Assembly (NCBI GenBank): GCA_018398765.1
Contig: JAHBMJ010000901.1
Span: forward strand, 1 to 34,473
DNA: 34,473 nucleotides
Direction of reading: 5' to 3'
From: Chromera velia
Lineage: Eukaryota > Sar > Chromeraceae
The notes under the pieces were generated by a model that was not told the DNA's origin, ran no database searches, and worked only from the letters and a program-made list of their open reading frames with translations. A program made the position numbers and the translations under genes. Numbering within the stretch: position 1 is the stretch's first letter; the number at the start of each line of letters is the position of its first letter. This document shows, one piece after another, positions 9,380 to 20,690 of this stretch.

Positions 9380-10108
9380 CCCGTGGCTACGGCACCACAG
9401 AAAGGAGGAGACGGGGAGACGGTGAAAAGCAAAATACGGTGGCTGAACTTTTTGGCCCTACTGAACAGCTTTCTGCAGGAACAGAATTTGAAGAAAACTT
9501 AAAGAAAGTTTGCAAACGCGATTCCTTTCGGAATGTCCTTTTTCGGGGGCGCGGCTACTTTGCGGGAGCAATGTCAGACGACGGTGAAGCGGGTCGGTAG
9601 TTGAGTGAAAAGCAAAGCTAACTGCTGACGGTCCCTTGAGCAGAGGAAAGGGTGGGGACCAGTCTGCATTAAGTCACAGGCTGGACGGGAATGTGATTCC
9701 AGGCTCGCTGAACCTGCTTCTCAGATCCTCTATGCATATGATCTTAAGTCCTAGATCGAAGATCGCGATAAGATCGAACAGGGCAGAATTTCTGTGTGAA
9801 TAATACAGTGAATTAAGGTTTGGCCGGGCTGCCTGACAATGCCTGACACACCCAAATGACAAAAACTATTCATAATAGGTCTTTGTACGCTTTCCGGGCC
9901 CACTCCCAGGCCTTTGCTCCCAGGCTTTCCGGGGCCAAACGCCCTACCTTCGTCGATTTGAAGAGTTGGGCGCGGAAAGATGCGGACAGGAGAAGCTTCT
10001 GCCTCTTTGTGAAGAGGATGGACATACCGGAAGACGCAATTGTAATTGTGAAATGAGCAGATGATGGAAGCTGAAGCTTGAAACTTGCGTTGAGAGCGTT
10101 GAGCAGCC
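9380..10108. promoter_or_regulatory. Divergent intergenic region between the putative 9.4-kb minus gene and the repeat-protein gene
   Basis: 729 bp between two outward-facing start codons. No core promoter element is recognisable. A 66-codon plus-strand frame (9856-10056) ends 52 bp before the repeat-gene ATG and could be an upstream ORF. A minus-strand frame overlaps it, so neither is convincing. Confidence 0.35.
9856..10056 (+). CDS. Possible upstream ORF, 66 aa
   Basis: ATG to TGA. It contains RPTFVDLKSWARKDADRRSF and ends KRMDIPEDAIVIVK. Composition looks protein-like, but there is no recognised domain. If transcribed with the gene at 10109 it would act as a uORF. It could equally be chance. 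Confidence 0.2.
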   Translation: MTKTIHNRSLYAFRAHSQAFAPRLSGAKRPTFVDLKSWARKDADRRSFCLFVKRMDIPEDAIVIVK

Positions 10109-10340
10109 ATGGAAGTGTCACTTCCAAGCGCGGTAGCGCGTTGTAATGCAACACACCAGAAGAACAAGCATGTCACCTTTCGTGAAGCAGAGTCTCATCG
10201 TGAACATCACCTTGGCGTGCACCTGCTGTCAGATGGAGAGTCCAGAGTTTCGTCTGGACAGCGTTCGACCTCTGTGGGTGGAATGTCGACCTGGAGGCGC
10301 ATGAAGTTCTTTCATTCTGATGAGGATAACGAGTCTCTTG
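10109..10340 (+). CDS. Exon 1 of the repeat protein
   Basis: 77 codons plus one base, donor CTTG|GTGAGT. It contains NKHVTFREAESH, a K-x-V-x-F motif like those in later modules, and ends in an acidic patch HSDEDNESLG. Intron 1 is 82 bp (10341-10422), ending TTGTGCTCGCAG. Confidence 0.7.
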
Positions 10341-13300
10341 GTGAGTGAGTTAGGTTTGGTGGATTTGTGCTCTTGCTAAGCTCTTCTCCCTTGGAAGTGA
10401 CCCTCTTCTTTTGTGCTCGCAGGTGCGTTTTCCTCCCCGCACTCCTCGTTCCATCCCTCTGCCTCACGTTCTCTGTGTGGGCATGGGTTCTGCTTCTCTG
10501 ACTCGGAGAGAACGCCTGTGATGAGGGGGTTGGGGCAGCCAGAGGAGTCAGATGACGGGGCATCATGTCATTCGCTGGACATGAGCAGCAACCTCAAGAA
10601 GGACATCACACCTGAGGATGTGCTGCAATGGAGAACTGCCTTGAATGCCGGCAGCAGCTCCAACCTCTGTGCTCTGTCAGCATCCCGCCCGAGGGCAAGG
10701 GCCAGAAGGGCGTCAGCTCGGCATACTGGAGGCCCAGTTGCAACCAGGAAGCGACGATGTCAGTCGGTGGAAATATGCTTTTTCACGCCCAATGCAGCGT
10801 TTTGAGATGCTGTGTTTGTACCCTCTCCCATGCTGTATGCGTGCGGGAGGGCCTGCCACCTGTGTAGGGAATGGGACTGGTCTGTCGAGTGTCCAACTCA
10901 GGAAGGTAGTTTGGGTGTGAGAGAGGGAGAGAAGAGAGAAATAAGGAAGGAGGGAAGAAAGGGCAGAAGGAGGGACGGGAGTGAGGAAGAAGAAGCGAGG
11001 GCAGACAGCTGGAGCGTGAAAGAATGGAGTTGTTTTTCAACTTCTGTTTGTGTGTGTGTGTGTGTGCGTGTGTGTGTGTGCAGCGGCAAGTTGCCTTTCC
11101 GATTCTGGATCCCATGAGATGTCGGAGGGAGTTTCCTTTGACAGCCCTGCTTTTGAAAAGAATTGGAAACTCCGTGGAGGGGGGAGGTTTTCACGTGCAG
11201 GCTCCCAGGTAACCACAGCGGTGGGGGGAGGGAGTCGCCGATTCTCTTCGGCTTCTTCGTTCGCGCCCAATGCGAGCGATGTTGACTCTGCAGGTTACCT
11301 CTCTCGTGACCAGACTCGCCGTCTCTCTCAAATCTCCGGGCCTGCGTCTCGTCGCGGTAGCGCTCTCCGGAGACCCGTGGCCGAATCGTCTGCCCTCCTA
11401 GAGATCCCTCTTCCCCTCTCTCTGGAAGAATCGGAAGAGGACGAAACTTCTCCCCAGCAGCAGCAGCAGCAGCCGAAGGGAAGGGGTGGTATCAGGCGGC
11501 AGAGAGGCAATCAGATGATGCATCCCCGGTTTGTCGAACCGCGACGGACAGAGGGGGACAGTGACGGATCGGATTTCTGGGAGCCCGGCCGACTCCAGAG
11601 ACGCCGTGCGCGTCTTCGCAATCGGCAGAAGACGAGGTGGTCCCCTGGAGGCAGGACCATCCTGGGTGAGCGTGCGGTTTCCACCCAGGAGGAGGCGGAC
11701 GACTATGAGGAAGTGGGAGGGGACAGCGGTCAGTCAACCAGCCAGCCAGCCTGCCGACAAACACTTAATTGTGACCCTTTCTTGCTTGTTCTGCGTGTGT
11801 CGATCGGATCTGTCACAGAAGGATGCAATGTTTGTCTGAATTGAACCACGGGCTGGGTCTGTACGTGCCTCTCTCAGCTCCTTCCCTACTGCATGCCCTG
11901 GAGCCACAATGTGCTGGGGTTATAATGCCACTTCACTTCGTTTTTTCCTCTTTGTTTCCTTTCTTCTTCCTGCAGCTCCTTCCGACTCTCCAGCCGTCTC
12001 CTTCGCTCAGCCTCTAGTCTCTCAGGAGGCTCCTGAAGAGGGAGAGGAGGGAGCAGGAGAGAGGGGTGAGAACAGGGGAAGAGAGGGGTTTTCGAGCCCC
12101 GAGAGGGTGGAGCGCCGCCGTCGGGCTCTGCGGGCACGTGACCCGACGCCACCGGTCCCCCTAACAGGCGATCAGCGACAGGAGCTTGCAGACCTCATTG
12201 CGGGAGGTTCGAGTGATGTGGATGAGCCTACCGCAGGGGGGGTAGAGGAGGGGGAGAAATATCACAGGGTTCACTTCGGAGTCGCAGACAGGTATACAGA
12301 TGCACGCGAGGGTGAGAGCCCTGTGGAGGATGGGGAGGAAAAACAGAGACGGCGTGCGTCAGTTCGGGCGCGCATTCCCACCCCATTCACGTCTCTGGGC
12401 CGGGGTGATCTCTGCCGTCTCCGTGAGGAAGCTGCAGAGTGTGAACGACGCGAAAGAGAAGAAGCAGAAACAAGTCCCCCCTTCTCTCTGAGATTTGGAG
12501 CCCCCCCTCCTCCCGCGATTGCCCCGAGTTCCGTTACTTTCTCCCCCGTCTCTTCTTGTGCGTTCGAGCCCGACATCTCCGAGGCGCAGCGTACCCGCAT
12601 AAGGAGACGTTTGCCTACTCCTTTCTCTCGTGCCTTTGTGAGAGACCTAGATCTTGACAGCACCCCCCATGAGGGTGCCGACAAGCACGCTCACGGTGCC
12701 GCTGAGGGGCACCCTGGTGCTGCTGCAGATTACCGCCGGGTGATGCTGACACCCGGGTCCGCAGCCCGGAGAGACGGTTTTATGGACAACGGGGACACCA
12801 GCTTCTTCGAAGTCGCACGGAAGGAGGCACGTAGAGAGGCCATCCGAGCCCGTCTCCCTACTCCGTTTTGCCGTCTCTCAGTCTCTCAGTTGAGGTCTTT
12901 GAATGAGGCCGCAGAGGGATTTTCCCAGAAAGTGGCAGTGTTGGGAGGGGAGAGGGAGAACAGTGCTGCCTCCCATATGAAAGAGCAGAAGGTCGGCAGA
13001 GTAAGGAGAGATCGTGCAGAAGGGGGTCCAGTTGTGTCCTTCTGTAGTCTTCCCCCCTCTGTCATTGGAAGCGACCCAACCGACTTGTACACTGCAGGGA
13101 GACGCACCCTCTGTCGGGAGAAGATCCGAAGCCGAGCGTCTACTCCCATGACGCGTCTTTCTCAGCGATATGAGAAGTCGGGTGTCCGTCTCTCTCTCTC
13201 CCTCATCCCCGGGAGTGAGACAGAAAAGCCTGCAGAGCCCCACAAGCATCTGACCGTGGAGGCTGAGAAGGAGGCAGGAAAGAGCCGACAAAGGCGTGTG

Positions 13301-16300
13301 AAATTTGCGGATACAGCCTTCAGACCCGACTTGTGTTTCATTATCCATCCTGACGACTTGCGTTTTTGGGATGCCCCCCGAGTGACAGTGCGTCGACAGA
13401 AACTGAGAGGGAGGAGCACCACCCCCTTCGCTCGCGTGATGGGCCTCCCAGAGCTCCGATGCGCTCGGAGATTCCGTGAGAGGGGTATGGAGGGGAGAGT
13501 TTCCTTTCCGTCTTCCCCCGCAGACCTTGTCACAATTATCTCCGGCAGGGACGCAGAAGAGACTGCTGACAGCAGCACCCAGCAGCCTCTTTTCGACGAT
13601 CCTGCAAGATGTGCTCACCGCACAGCCCTTCTTCTTGCCCGTACCCCCACTCCCTTCCGAGACGCGGACGTGCACCTGCGACACCTCCAAGAGGCCCAAC
13701 AGGCAGGGAAGACCCACGTACCCGGTTCCCATGCCACTGTATCCCCCGACAGCGAGATTCCCTCCCTCGCCCCCGCGATCCACCCGGACGACCCCACATT
13801 CCACGGAATTGCACGATCCAAAAACCGCCGTGAATCCATCCGATCCCGTGAGCGCACTCCCCTCCGCAGTCGCCAGACCGACCTGGCATCCCTGCAGTCT
13901 CAGGTGAAACCGGTACTCCACGTTCTTTTTGGAACAGAAACAGAAATTGCAGATGAAGCTGCGGACCCTCTCTTCAAGTCCGATGCCCAGCGTAACGCTC
14001 GCAGACGACTCCGCGTGCGTCAGCGCCAGCGTGCCCCCTCGCCTTACGTGCGTTTGAGTGAGGAGCAGGAGAAGATGCTTGAAGAGGAAGAGGGAGATAC
14101 AGTCGGGCACAAGAAGGAAGCGAGATTTGATCGTTTCGGTCCGGTGGTTCTCTGGGATTCCGATCCTCTCTTTTCGCATCCCGACCGAACAGTGAGACGG
14201 CGTCTCGCCATCGGAACACGAAGGAAGACTGGGCCGACTTTCTCCCCCTTCGGATTGAAGGCCCGTGCAGGTATCCCATCAGACTCCTCGTCTGTCAAAG
14301 AGAAAGAAACAGGGGAACACGATCTGAGTGCTGTGGTCACTTTTGCCCACGGTCTGCCCTCCATCATCGCCCCTGATGACCCTCTTTTCTACTCATCCCA
14401 GCGCACAGCCGAGAGGCGAAAGGGAATCCGGGAGAGAGAACCTTCCCCCTGGCCCAAACAGAAGCCGCCCCCACGAAATCCTGCCGCTCACATGCGTGGC
14501 CGGTCTCCCCCCCCCTCCCCTCCAGGTTCCGACGACGAAGGAGACGGAGACGGGGGACCCCATCCCCCTCCCTCCAGACGCCGCATCCCCCAAACCGGCA
14601 CAGAGAGTGCTTCCAAACCCTTTAGCTCGGCAGGCCAGCTGAACGAAGCTGTGGAGGCCACCCCCGGGTATGACGTGGTTGACGGCACCCGCGTGCGTAT
14701 TTCTGACCGCTCAACGAAGGTGATCGGAGTTGATGACGGGAAATGGGACCGTCTGGACCGCGCAGTGGACCGGCGGGAGGCCATAAGGAGAAGAAGGAGA
14801 AACCCCACGCCCTTTCACTTCCCCACAGCAGCAGAACTCGCAGCCGCTGTTGATGACGGAAGCAACGAAGAAGCAGAGTTCCCTCCTGGCACGCGTACAG
14901 GGTCAAAGGTGACTCTCAACCTGGCCCCATTTGACAGTCACTCAACTTCAGAGTATGACTGTGCAGACCGACAGATGCGTCGAAGAGCAGCCATTCGTGC
15001 GAGGCCTCCCACGCCCGTTTCGCACCCCGCTCAGCCTTCCCTCACCATGGAGGAGGAGGAGGGCATGGAGAGTGGGGAAGAGTGGGGGCGCTGTGTGACG
15101 TTCACCGATCAACCACCCCTCTGCGTGCCTCCAGATGATGCCACTTTCGATGAGTCGTCTCTCCGCGTGGAGCAACGCAGGAACGTGATTGCTTCCCGCC
15201 TGCCGACCCAGTACGTCCGCCTGACCCCCCGTCATTTGGACGAAATGAGACGGGAAGAAGAGAGCTCCCAGGCCATCACCTTCTCCCCAGAGCCCCCTGT
15301 GGTTCTTACAGGTTCTGCAAGGGAGGATCAGGGGACGCGTTTTGAGAGCCCAGAGCGACACGAAGCAAGGGCGGCGCGTATCCGGGCCCGCAGACCGACG
15401 CCGCATGCACGGCCGTCAGCTGCCGAGGTTGCACAGCTGCAGGCTGAGTTTGTGACGATCTATACAGAGGAGATTGAACATCAGTCAACTCAGCAGCAGC
15501 AGGAGGGGGAGAGGCAGAGAGGCCAGCCTCCCGTTGGGACCTCTCGACTGCCGGCTCAATTAAGAGTTCGGCAGTCTTCTCATCAATCTGGTGTTTCTTT
15601 CTCCCCTGAGCCTCCTGAGATTCTAGGCTCAGTGGCAAATTCCGACTGGGAACAGCCTGCCAGAAGGGAGGAGCGGGTGAGAAGGATCAGAGAGAGAGAG
15701 CCGACTAGGTTTGTTCCTCCCATGACTGCCCAGCAATGTGAGGCTCTTGAGAGGGCTGAACTGGGAGAAGACGAGGCAGGGGTGGTGAGGAGACGGGGGG
15801 GGTTGAGTGCTTCTCGCTCTCTTGATGAGCGTGCTGGCGCTTCGGCTGCAGATCGGGGTGATGGGGTTGTTGTCCGGGGTGAAGGGGGTGACGGGACGAG
15901 TCTTCAGCAACCCGACTCTGCCCCTGCCCAGGGACCCCGTAGCGCGTCTTTTCAACCTGAGGCAACCGACGGAGAATCTCCAAGCTCTGCCCAGCCAGGT
16001 TCCACTCCTGTGAATGACAGGCGTCGGGGGGGACGGGGTGGTCGGAACGTTGCGTGGAGTGCCCAGGTGCAGGGGGGGCATGGGGACGGAGACCGACCCT
16101 CTGCCCCTCAACTGGCAGCGAAGGAGAGGGAGCTGGACGCAGCGTTGTTTTCGCTCTCGTTCCACAAGCCTGCTGAGAGCGAGAGGGAGAAGGAGAGGGA
16201 GAGGGGAAGAGGGGGTGTGCGCGGTCTGAGAACCGCATGCTCTCGCTCAGCTGCCCGCAGTCGCAGCAGGTCTGCCCAGTCCGTCCGTTCCCACTCCCTT

Positions 16301-17799
16301 CACGGCCTGTCGCCCTCGGCCTCCGCTCTTCTCAGTTCTGGCGCTGCAGGCTCACCCACCGGTAAGTCGGCAAGAGGAGTTAGCAGCTCTCTCACACCTC
16401 TTTTGTTTTGACTTGTATCCTCTTTTTGAAAGCGTTTGTTACTTGATTTGTTATCAAACAGGGGTTCGGGAATGCAAATGTTGACTCTTCGGTTCACAGC
16501 ATTCGATTGGTCAACTTGCCTTCTGACTGGCTTTCATAGACAGCATTTTCTTTTTTTTCTTTCGGGTTTTCCGGTCTTTGCGCCATGGGGGAGTGCACGT
16601 CTCTTCCCCTTTTTTCTTTTTGCGCGAGCAAGACACATTGACACGGCCTCTGCCTCTGTCGCTTTGTATGCTCTGCAGGTTTGTCTTCCTCATCTCCCCA
16701 GTTCCAACAGCAGCAGCAGCCACAGCAGCAGAGCTTCATCCAGTCCCCCAGCAGCAGACAGGGGTCCTTTCTTGACCACACCGACACCCCACACCCTCCT
16801 CAGCACACACGACACGCGACAGTGGACACAGCGCCCCCCCGAGAGCTGGGCCCAGATGAGAGCGGGGGCTTCGACGTCCCCGAAAGGCAATTGTGCAGGC
16901 AGAGAAGGTTGAGGTCCAGAAAGCCCACAGGTCCGCAGGTTCTCTCCGCAGAGCAGCAGGCAGAGATTGCAGTTCTTCAACTGTTTGACGAGAGCGCGGA
17001 AGAGAGAGGGAGAGAGACAGAGAATCAATCTCCAGCAGCAGCAGCAGCAGCATCAGGACCGAGACCGTCGCGGTCCCCTCGTCGACGCCCTGAGGGGGGT
17101 GTATCCTTTGCTTCTACTGTAGTCGAAAGGCCTTCTCAGGCTTATGCAGACGCAGACCCCCGATTCTGGGGTCACGCGCGTGCGTCAGAGCGTCGACGGC
17201 GGGTGCGCGGGCGCCGTGCCTCCCCCCTGTTCCGTCTCTCCAGTGCCCAGCAGGAGCGACTGAACCAGCTTGATGAGCAAGGAGACGATCAGGCAGCAAA
17301 CGAGCTGCTTGAGGGTCTCGGTCCCGAGGTGGCAAATGTGCGTGCGCAAGTGCGACGTCAGGCTGACCTCGCTGTGACTGAAGCAGGAGCAGAGGGAGAG
17401 GATGACGCAGCCGCAGCTGTTGATGCTCTGCAAGTGGCAGAGGAGGCAGACAGGCGAGCTGCGAGTGCGGCTGAGGTGGAGGAGCCCGAGAGTGAGATGG
17501 CGGTGATGAACCAGGAAGACGAAGACGAGAATACCAACAGGGCCGTCAGTGCCTCTGCCTCGGCGTCTTCGTCTAGACGCCCTTCGTCCTCTTTCCCTTC
17601 CGACGCCGTTGCGAGTGGGGGGGCTTCGGGCCCTGCAGCAGCAGCCTACGGAGGCGGGGGGTCTTTGGTGAATCCCCTTCTTGCTCCATGGATGCCGTTC
17701 CGGCTGTTCTCTTCTTTTGCTGGAAGGAGGGAGACCAGGGGTCAAAGGGGGGAGGGGCAGAGACAAACACAAGAAAGGGGGGAAGGGGAAGGGGCGTGA
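10109..17799 (+). CDS. Large modular repeat protein, about 19 [VI]xF / RRxxIRxRxPTPF modules, five exons
   Basis: Model: 10109-10340, 10423-10905, 11084-11728, 11976-16361 and 16679-17799. All four introns are GT-AG, every junction is phase 1, and the total is 6,867 nt (2,289 codons with stop). The start ATG has a strong context (gcagccATGG). The protein is not recognised. Exons 3-5 carry about 19 degenerate modules of roughly 60-110 residues. A module has a [VI]xF motif (RVKF, RVSF, GVSF, VVTF), a stretch often like PPxVI, an acidic PDDPxF, then RRxxIRxRxPTPFxRL and an acidic Leu-rich helix. [VI]xF resembles PP1 docking; RxRxxTP resembles an AGC/CDK-type site. Both are inference. There are no membrane segments. 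One in-frame TGA (10803-10805) interrupts exon 2, so exons 1-2 could be a separate short gene. Confidence 0.75.
10423..10905 (+). CDS. Exon 2 of the repeat protein, interrupted by TGA; cysteine cluster
   Basis: Phase-matched to exon 1 (GGT codon split) and to exon 3 (GCG codon split) in the same frame. The first part reads SSNLKKDITPEDVLQWRTAL, then an Arg-rich stretch RARARRASARHTGGP that looks like a worn copy of the module core. TGA follows at 10803-10805. After it the frame encodes CGRACHLCREWDWSVECP, reminiscent of a CCHC knuckle but lacking the His, and the donor GAAG|GTAGTT. Confidence 0.5.
11048..11083 (+). repeat. (TG)n tract forming the end of intron 2
   Basis: About seventeen TG units, one CG interruption, running directly into the acceptor GTGTGTGCAG|CGG. 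The dinucleotide repeat occupies the place of a polypyrimidine tract, so length polymorphism could affect splicing. Confidence 0.8.
11084..11728 (+). CDS. Exon 3 of the repeat protein
   Basis: Encodes EGVSFDSPAF (first [VI]xF of the array), Ser/Arg-rich sequence, an acidic run EESEEDE, a Gln run (six residues near 11457-11475) and the first arginine core RRRARLRNRQKTRW, which lacks the TP. Donor CAGCG|GTCAGT. Intron 3 (11729-11975) ends with a strong TTCTTCTTCCTGCAG. Confidence 0.75.
11598..17240 (+). repeat. Protein-level tandem repeat array (about 19 degenerate modules)
   Basis: Repeats are visible in the translation, not as near-identical DNA, so the array is old and under protein-level constraint. 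14 of 19 cores keep [ST]P after the Arg cluster, and 14 strict [VI]xF motifs occur, counting the one in exon 1. Confidence 0.8.
11976..16361 (+). CDS. Exon 4 of the repeat protein: 16 modules in one 4.4-kb exon
   Basis: 1,462 codons with no internal intron, so the modules did not arise by one-exon-one-repeat shuffling. Arginine cores lie near nt 12109, 12343, 12595, 12832, 13113, 13391, 13620, 13828, 14002, 14195, 14413, 14772, 14979, 15178, 15368 and 15676. Typical cores are REAIRARLPTPFCRL, RRRASVRARIPTPF and RRAAIRARPPTPV. Acidic PDDPxF motifs include IHPDDPTF and IAPDDPLF. The last 220 residues are Arg/Ser/Gly-rich without clear modules. Donor CACCG|GTAAGT. Confidence 0.85.
16679..17799 (+). 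CDS. Exon 5 of the repeat protein, C-terminus
   Basis: Acceptor GTATGCTCTGCAG|GT completes the glycine codon opened by exon 4. Begins Ser/Gln-rich (poly-Q around 16705-16735), then a core RQRRLRSRKPTGP, a poly-Ala run, and a final full module with GGVSFAS, DADPRFWG and RRRRVRGRRASPLFRL. It ends with an Ala/Glu-rich coil, an acidic MNQEDEDENTN, Ser runs, an aromatic patch LLAPWMPFRLFSSF and a basic/Gly tail to TGA. Confidence 0.8.
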
Positions 17800-18660
17800 T
17801 GTTTGGAAGGGGGGGGACAAGGTTATTGGTTCTTTCTGTGTGTCTTGTCTACCCAGTGCCTTCCAGAGAGGCGGGTGGAGTGGATGGATGGTTGCACGAT
17901 GAATGACTGAATGAATGAGTAAATGAATGAATGGACCGATGGATGGATCTTGTTTTTCTCTTTTTTTCCTTCTCTTGTTTGTAGGAGGGAGGGTCTCAGA
18001 TGAGGCGAGTGAGAAGGAACGGATGGATCGTTGGATGCGGATGGATCGTTGGATGAGGGAGTGATCGGATGCACCACTTTTGTTTTCTTTCTGCATGCAT
18101 GTCAACAAATCCTCTACCTTCCTCCTGTCCTTCTGTCTGTCTCTGCCTTATCTTCTCAACATGCCTGTGCAGAAAAAGTCTGAAAAAGCATTTGGTGAGT
18201 AAATTAAGCCGTTTTCGATAGACAGTGAATGAACGAAGTCTTCCAAGAAGCCATGATCGATGGTCTGATGGATGAAAGGAAGGAAGGAAGGAAGGATGGA
18301 TGGATGGAGAGCAGGGCAATCAATCAGATCGGTTGCGGAGATGGACGCTTGTCCCTTTCGCGACAGATGCGTGCGTTTGTGCGATAGAGGGGTGTGTGGG
18401 AAGAGGGAGCTTTATGCTCTCTGAGTGTGCGTGTCTGATTCAAAGGATATGCAGAGGAGGATGAGATCGATTGGAGTTTTCCTCCGGATGGGGGGCGGGG
18501 GTTGCCAGACTTGCAACAGACACACTGCCATTCTACTCACACTTTCTGGAGGGAGGGGAAAGGCAAGGGAAAGGGGCACGACTATTTGCTTCATCCTTGT
18601 ATATCTCTGTACGACTGGAAGTCAGGACTTGTAAACATTTCGTATGTTTGTAAGTAAATC
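17800..18660 (+). other. 3' flank of the repeat gene with (GGAT/GAAT)n microsatellites
   Basis: GGAT and GAAT repeats lie at about 17880-18062 and 18270-18307. Splice-like signals (TTGTTTGTAG at 17976-17985; CCTGTGCAG followed 22 bases later by G|GTGAGT near 18170-18200) could mark 3'-UTR introns or an alternative C-terminus. No further coding exon is convincing. Confidence 0.4.
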
Positions 18661-20289
18661 GACCGAGGCATTCACTTCACTGTTTGTATTCAACTTCTTC
18701 TACAACAGATCAACCTGTCCGTTGATCAGGGGCGGAACGTGAGGAGGGGGGCGGGGAGGGGTGAGAGGAGCAGAGCAAGAGACAATGAAAGAAAAATCGG
18801 GAAGACGAAGGGCGTGCTTCCCGAGAGAGCGAGTTAAAGGACAACGAAAGCAACCGAGGCGCGAGGGAAAAGACACTCGAGGGCACTGCAATTGAAAGAG
18901 AACGAAGCGCAGGTGTCATTTATTACCCAATCAATGACTTCACCTTGTCTTTCTGACCCACTTTCTCTTTGTGACTCGTCCATGACAGTCGAAGTCAAAC
19001 GACAACAACAGTTGTATTTCTCCTTGCTTCTTTGGCCCTCCTCTTTTTTCCTCACATGTCTTCCATGACCCCATCAGAAATGTCTGTCTTGCTTCTTCTG
19101 TGTTGTATGTTTAGCTTGTTCTACACGCTCAAGAAAGACAGAAAGAAAGAACAAACAATGACTCATGCAAGTCCGTCTGAAAGGGGAAGGGAGTAGATAG
19201 AGGATCAATCAAATGCATCAAGGGGGGAAAGGGGAGGGGTCTGGAAGGAATGAATGCCTTCCTTCCTTCTGGGAATGATTGAAATGAAAGCTCGGGCAAG
19301 AGCCCCCACACAATAGAACAGAAAAGAAGGTTTGTTGAGCAGATCGCCTCCCGAATTGACGGAGCACCCCACAGAGAGAGACTCTGCCTTTTCTTCTTCC
19401 CTTTCCAGTAAGAGATTCCATGCGGTCTTCAGTTCTTCAGGCGCACACACGATGCAACAAGAGAGAATGAGTGCGCTCATTGGCGTTCGTGTGAAAGCAT
19501 TTTCTCCCTTTACAGTTTCTTCTGTCTGTCTGTCTGTCTGTCTGTCTGTTCTCCTTCCTTCGTCACTGGTCTTCGGAAAGACAAACAAATCGAGGTACCA
19601 GCACCCCATACGCGAGTTGGGCATGCAGGCACAGGCGCGTGGCAGTTGACACGCCCTGTGGATGATCAAAAACTGAATGCCAGATCGACTCGCTCTCGAA
19701 GCACACAAACACACACAGGCGCACGCATTTACTTTTCCTCCACCAAACTCCATCATACAAGAAAATTTTTGCAGATGGAAGATAAACTGATTCATTCCCC
19801 TCAACTCGGCACTTTTTATTTGTGCATTCTCTTTTCCCGCCTTTGAGTCTCCCTCCCAAACAGTCTACAGTAATTATTTCTTCTTTGTGCGTTTTCATCC
19901 AACCGTCCTTGCATGCATCCGCCCATCTGTCCAGCTGTTCTTCGATCCGTCGATCCATGACCTTCGTCCACCTCTTCCTGCATGGGCCTGGAGGAAGAAG
20001 GATACAACACTAGCTGTCCGTATGTGTCCTCCCTTCATCCATTCGATCCTCCTTTTCGTATCATTTCATTTCATCAGTTCCTGGCAAAAGGGCGAAATCG
20101 GTTTCCAATCCGGTTTTCCGCGAAGGGACATTTAGTGAAAGAGGAAAGTCAAAAAGAGAAAGAACGCAAGCGGTTCTAGAGGTGGTTGACATGTAATATT
20201 TTCCCGTTTGCGATGACAATAAAAAACTGTAGCCATCCTGACGATTCATGTAGATTGCAAACCTGATGAATGGACGAATAAAGAACAAA
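18661..20289. other. Intergenic region, no supported gene
   Basis: Open frames on both strands are short and mutually shadowing. A (CTGT)n microsatellite lies at about 19520-19549. An AATAAA at 20217-20222 may be a chance polyadenylation signal. Confidence 0.5.
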
Positions 20290-20690
20290 TTTCTCTATAT
20301 ACATATTGAAGAGTCGTATATTTATAATTTTATAACTACATATAGTAGTCTTATAGAACCAAGTTAAATTAGATAAATATACATAAACTTGTTATCACTT
20401 TAGTATAAATTAAGTATTGTAGGCAGCGGTACGGTAAGCTAGATCTCAAAACTAATCTCAAGACTGTGTAACACTACTATTAAACGCTAGCAGTATACTA
20501 AACGTATAAATAGTATATGTACGCAACACAGTACACTTAAACTAGCACTTAAGTGCATAATATATACATATATATATATATATATAATATGGCCCACTGC
20601 ATATACGAGTATGAACGCCTCAGTTACTGTTACGCCTGGATATCCATGAAATTGCATAAATAATGCAAAACCGTGCTGTTTAATTAGATT
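20290..20690. repeat. AT-rich island with (TA)n
   Basis: Sharp drop in GC relative to both sides. A (TA)n run lies at about 20565-20588, and the palindrome GCACTTAAGTGC precedes it. No terminal inverted repeats or duplications were found. Composition matches the transposon-rich AT blocks elsewhere in the window. Confidence 0.6.

Noticed and set aside
12878-14179. 433-codon minus-strand open frame
   Set aside because: Mirror of the repeat-protein exon 4; the modules are clearly read on the plus strand with matched splice phases.
17185-18108. 307-codon minus-strand open frame
   Set aside because: Overlaps exon 5 and flanking GGAT microsatellite; low complexity and no splice support.
19205-19804. 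199-codon minus-strand frame in the intergenic region
   Set aside because: Contains the CTGT microsatellite and has no recognisable domain; overlapping plus-strand frames are equally open.
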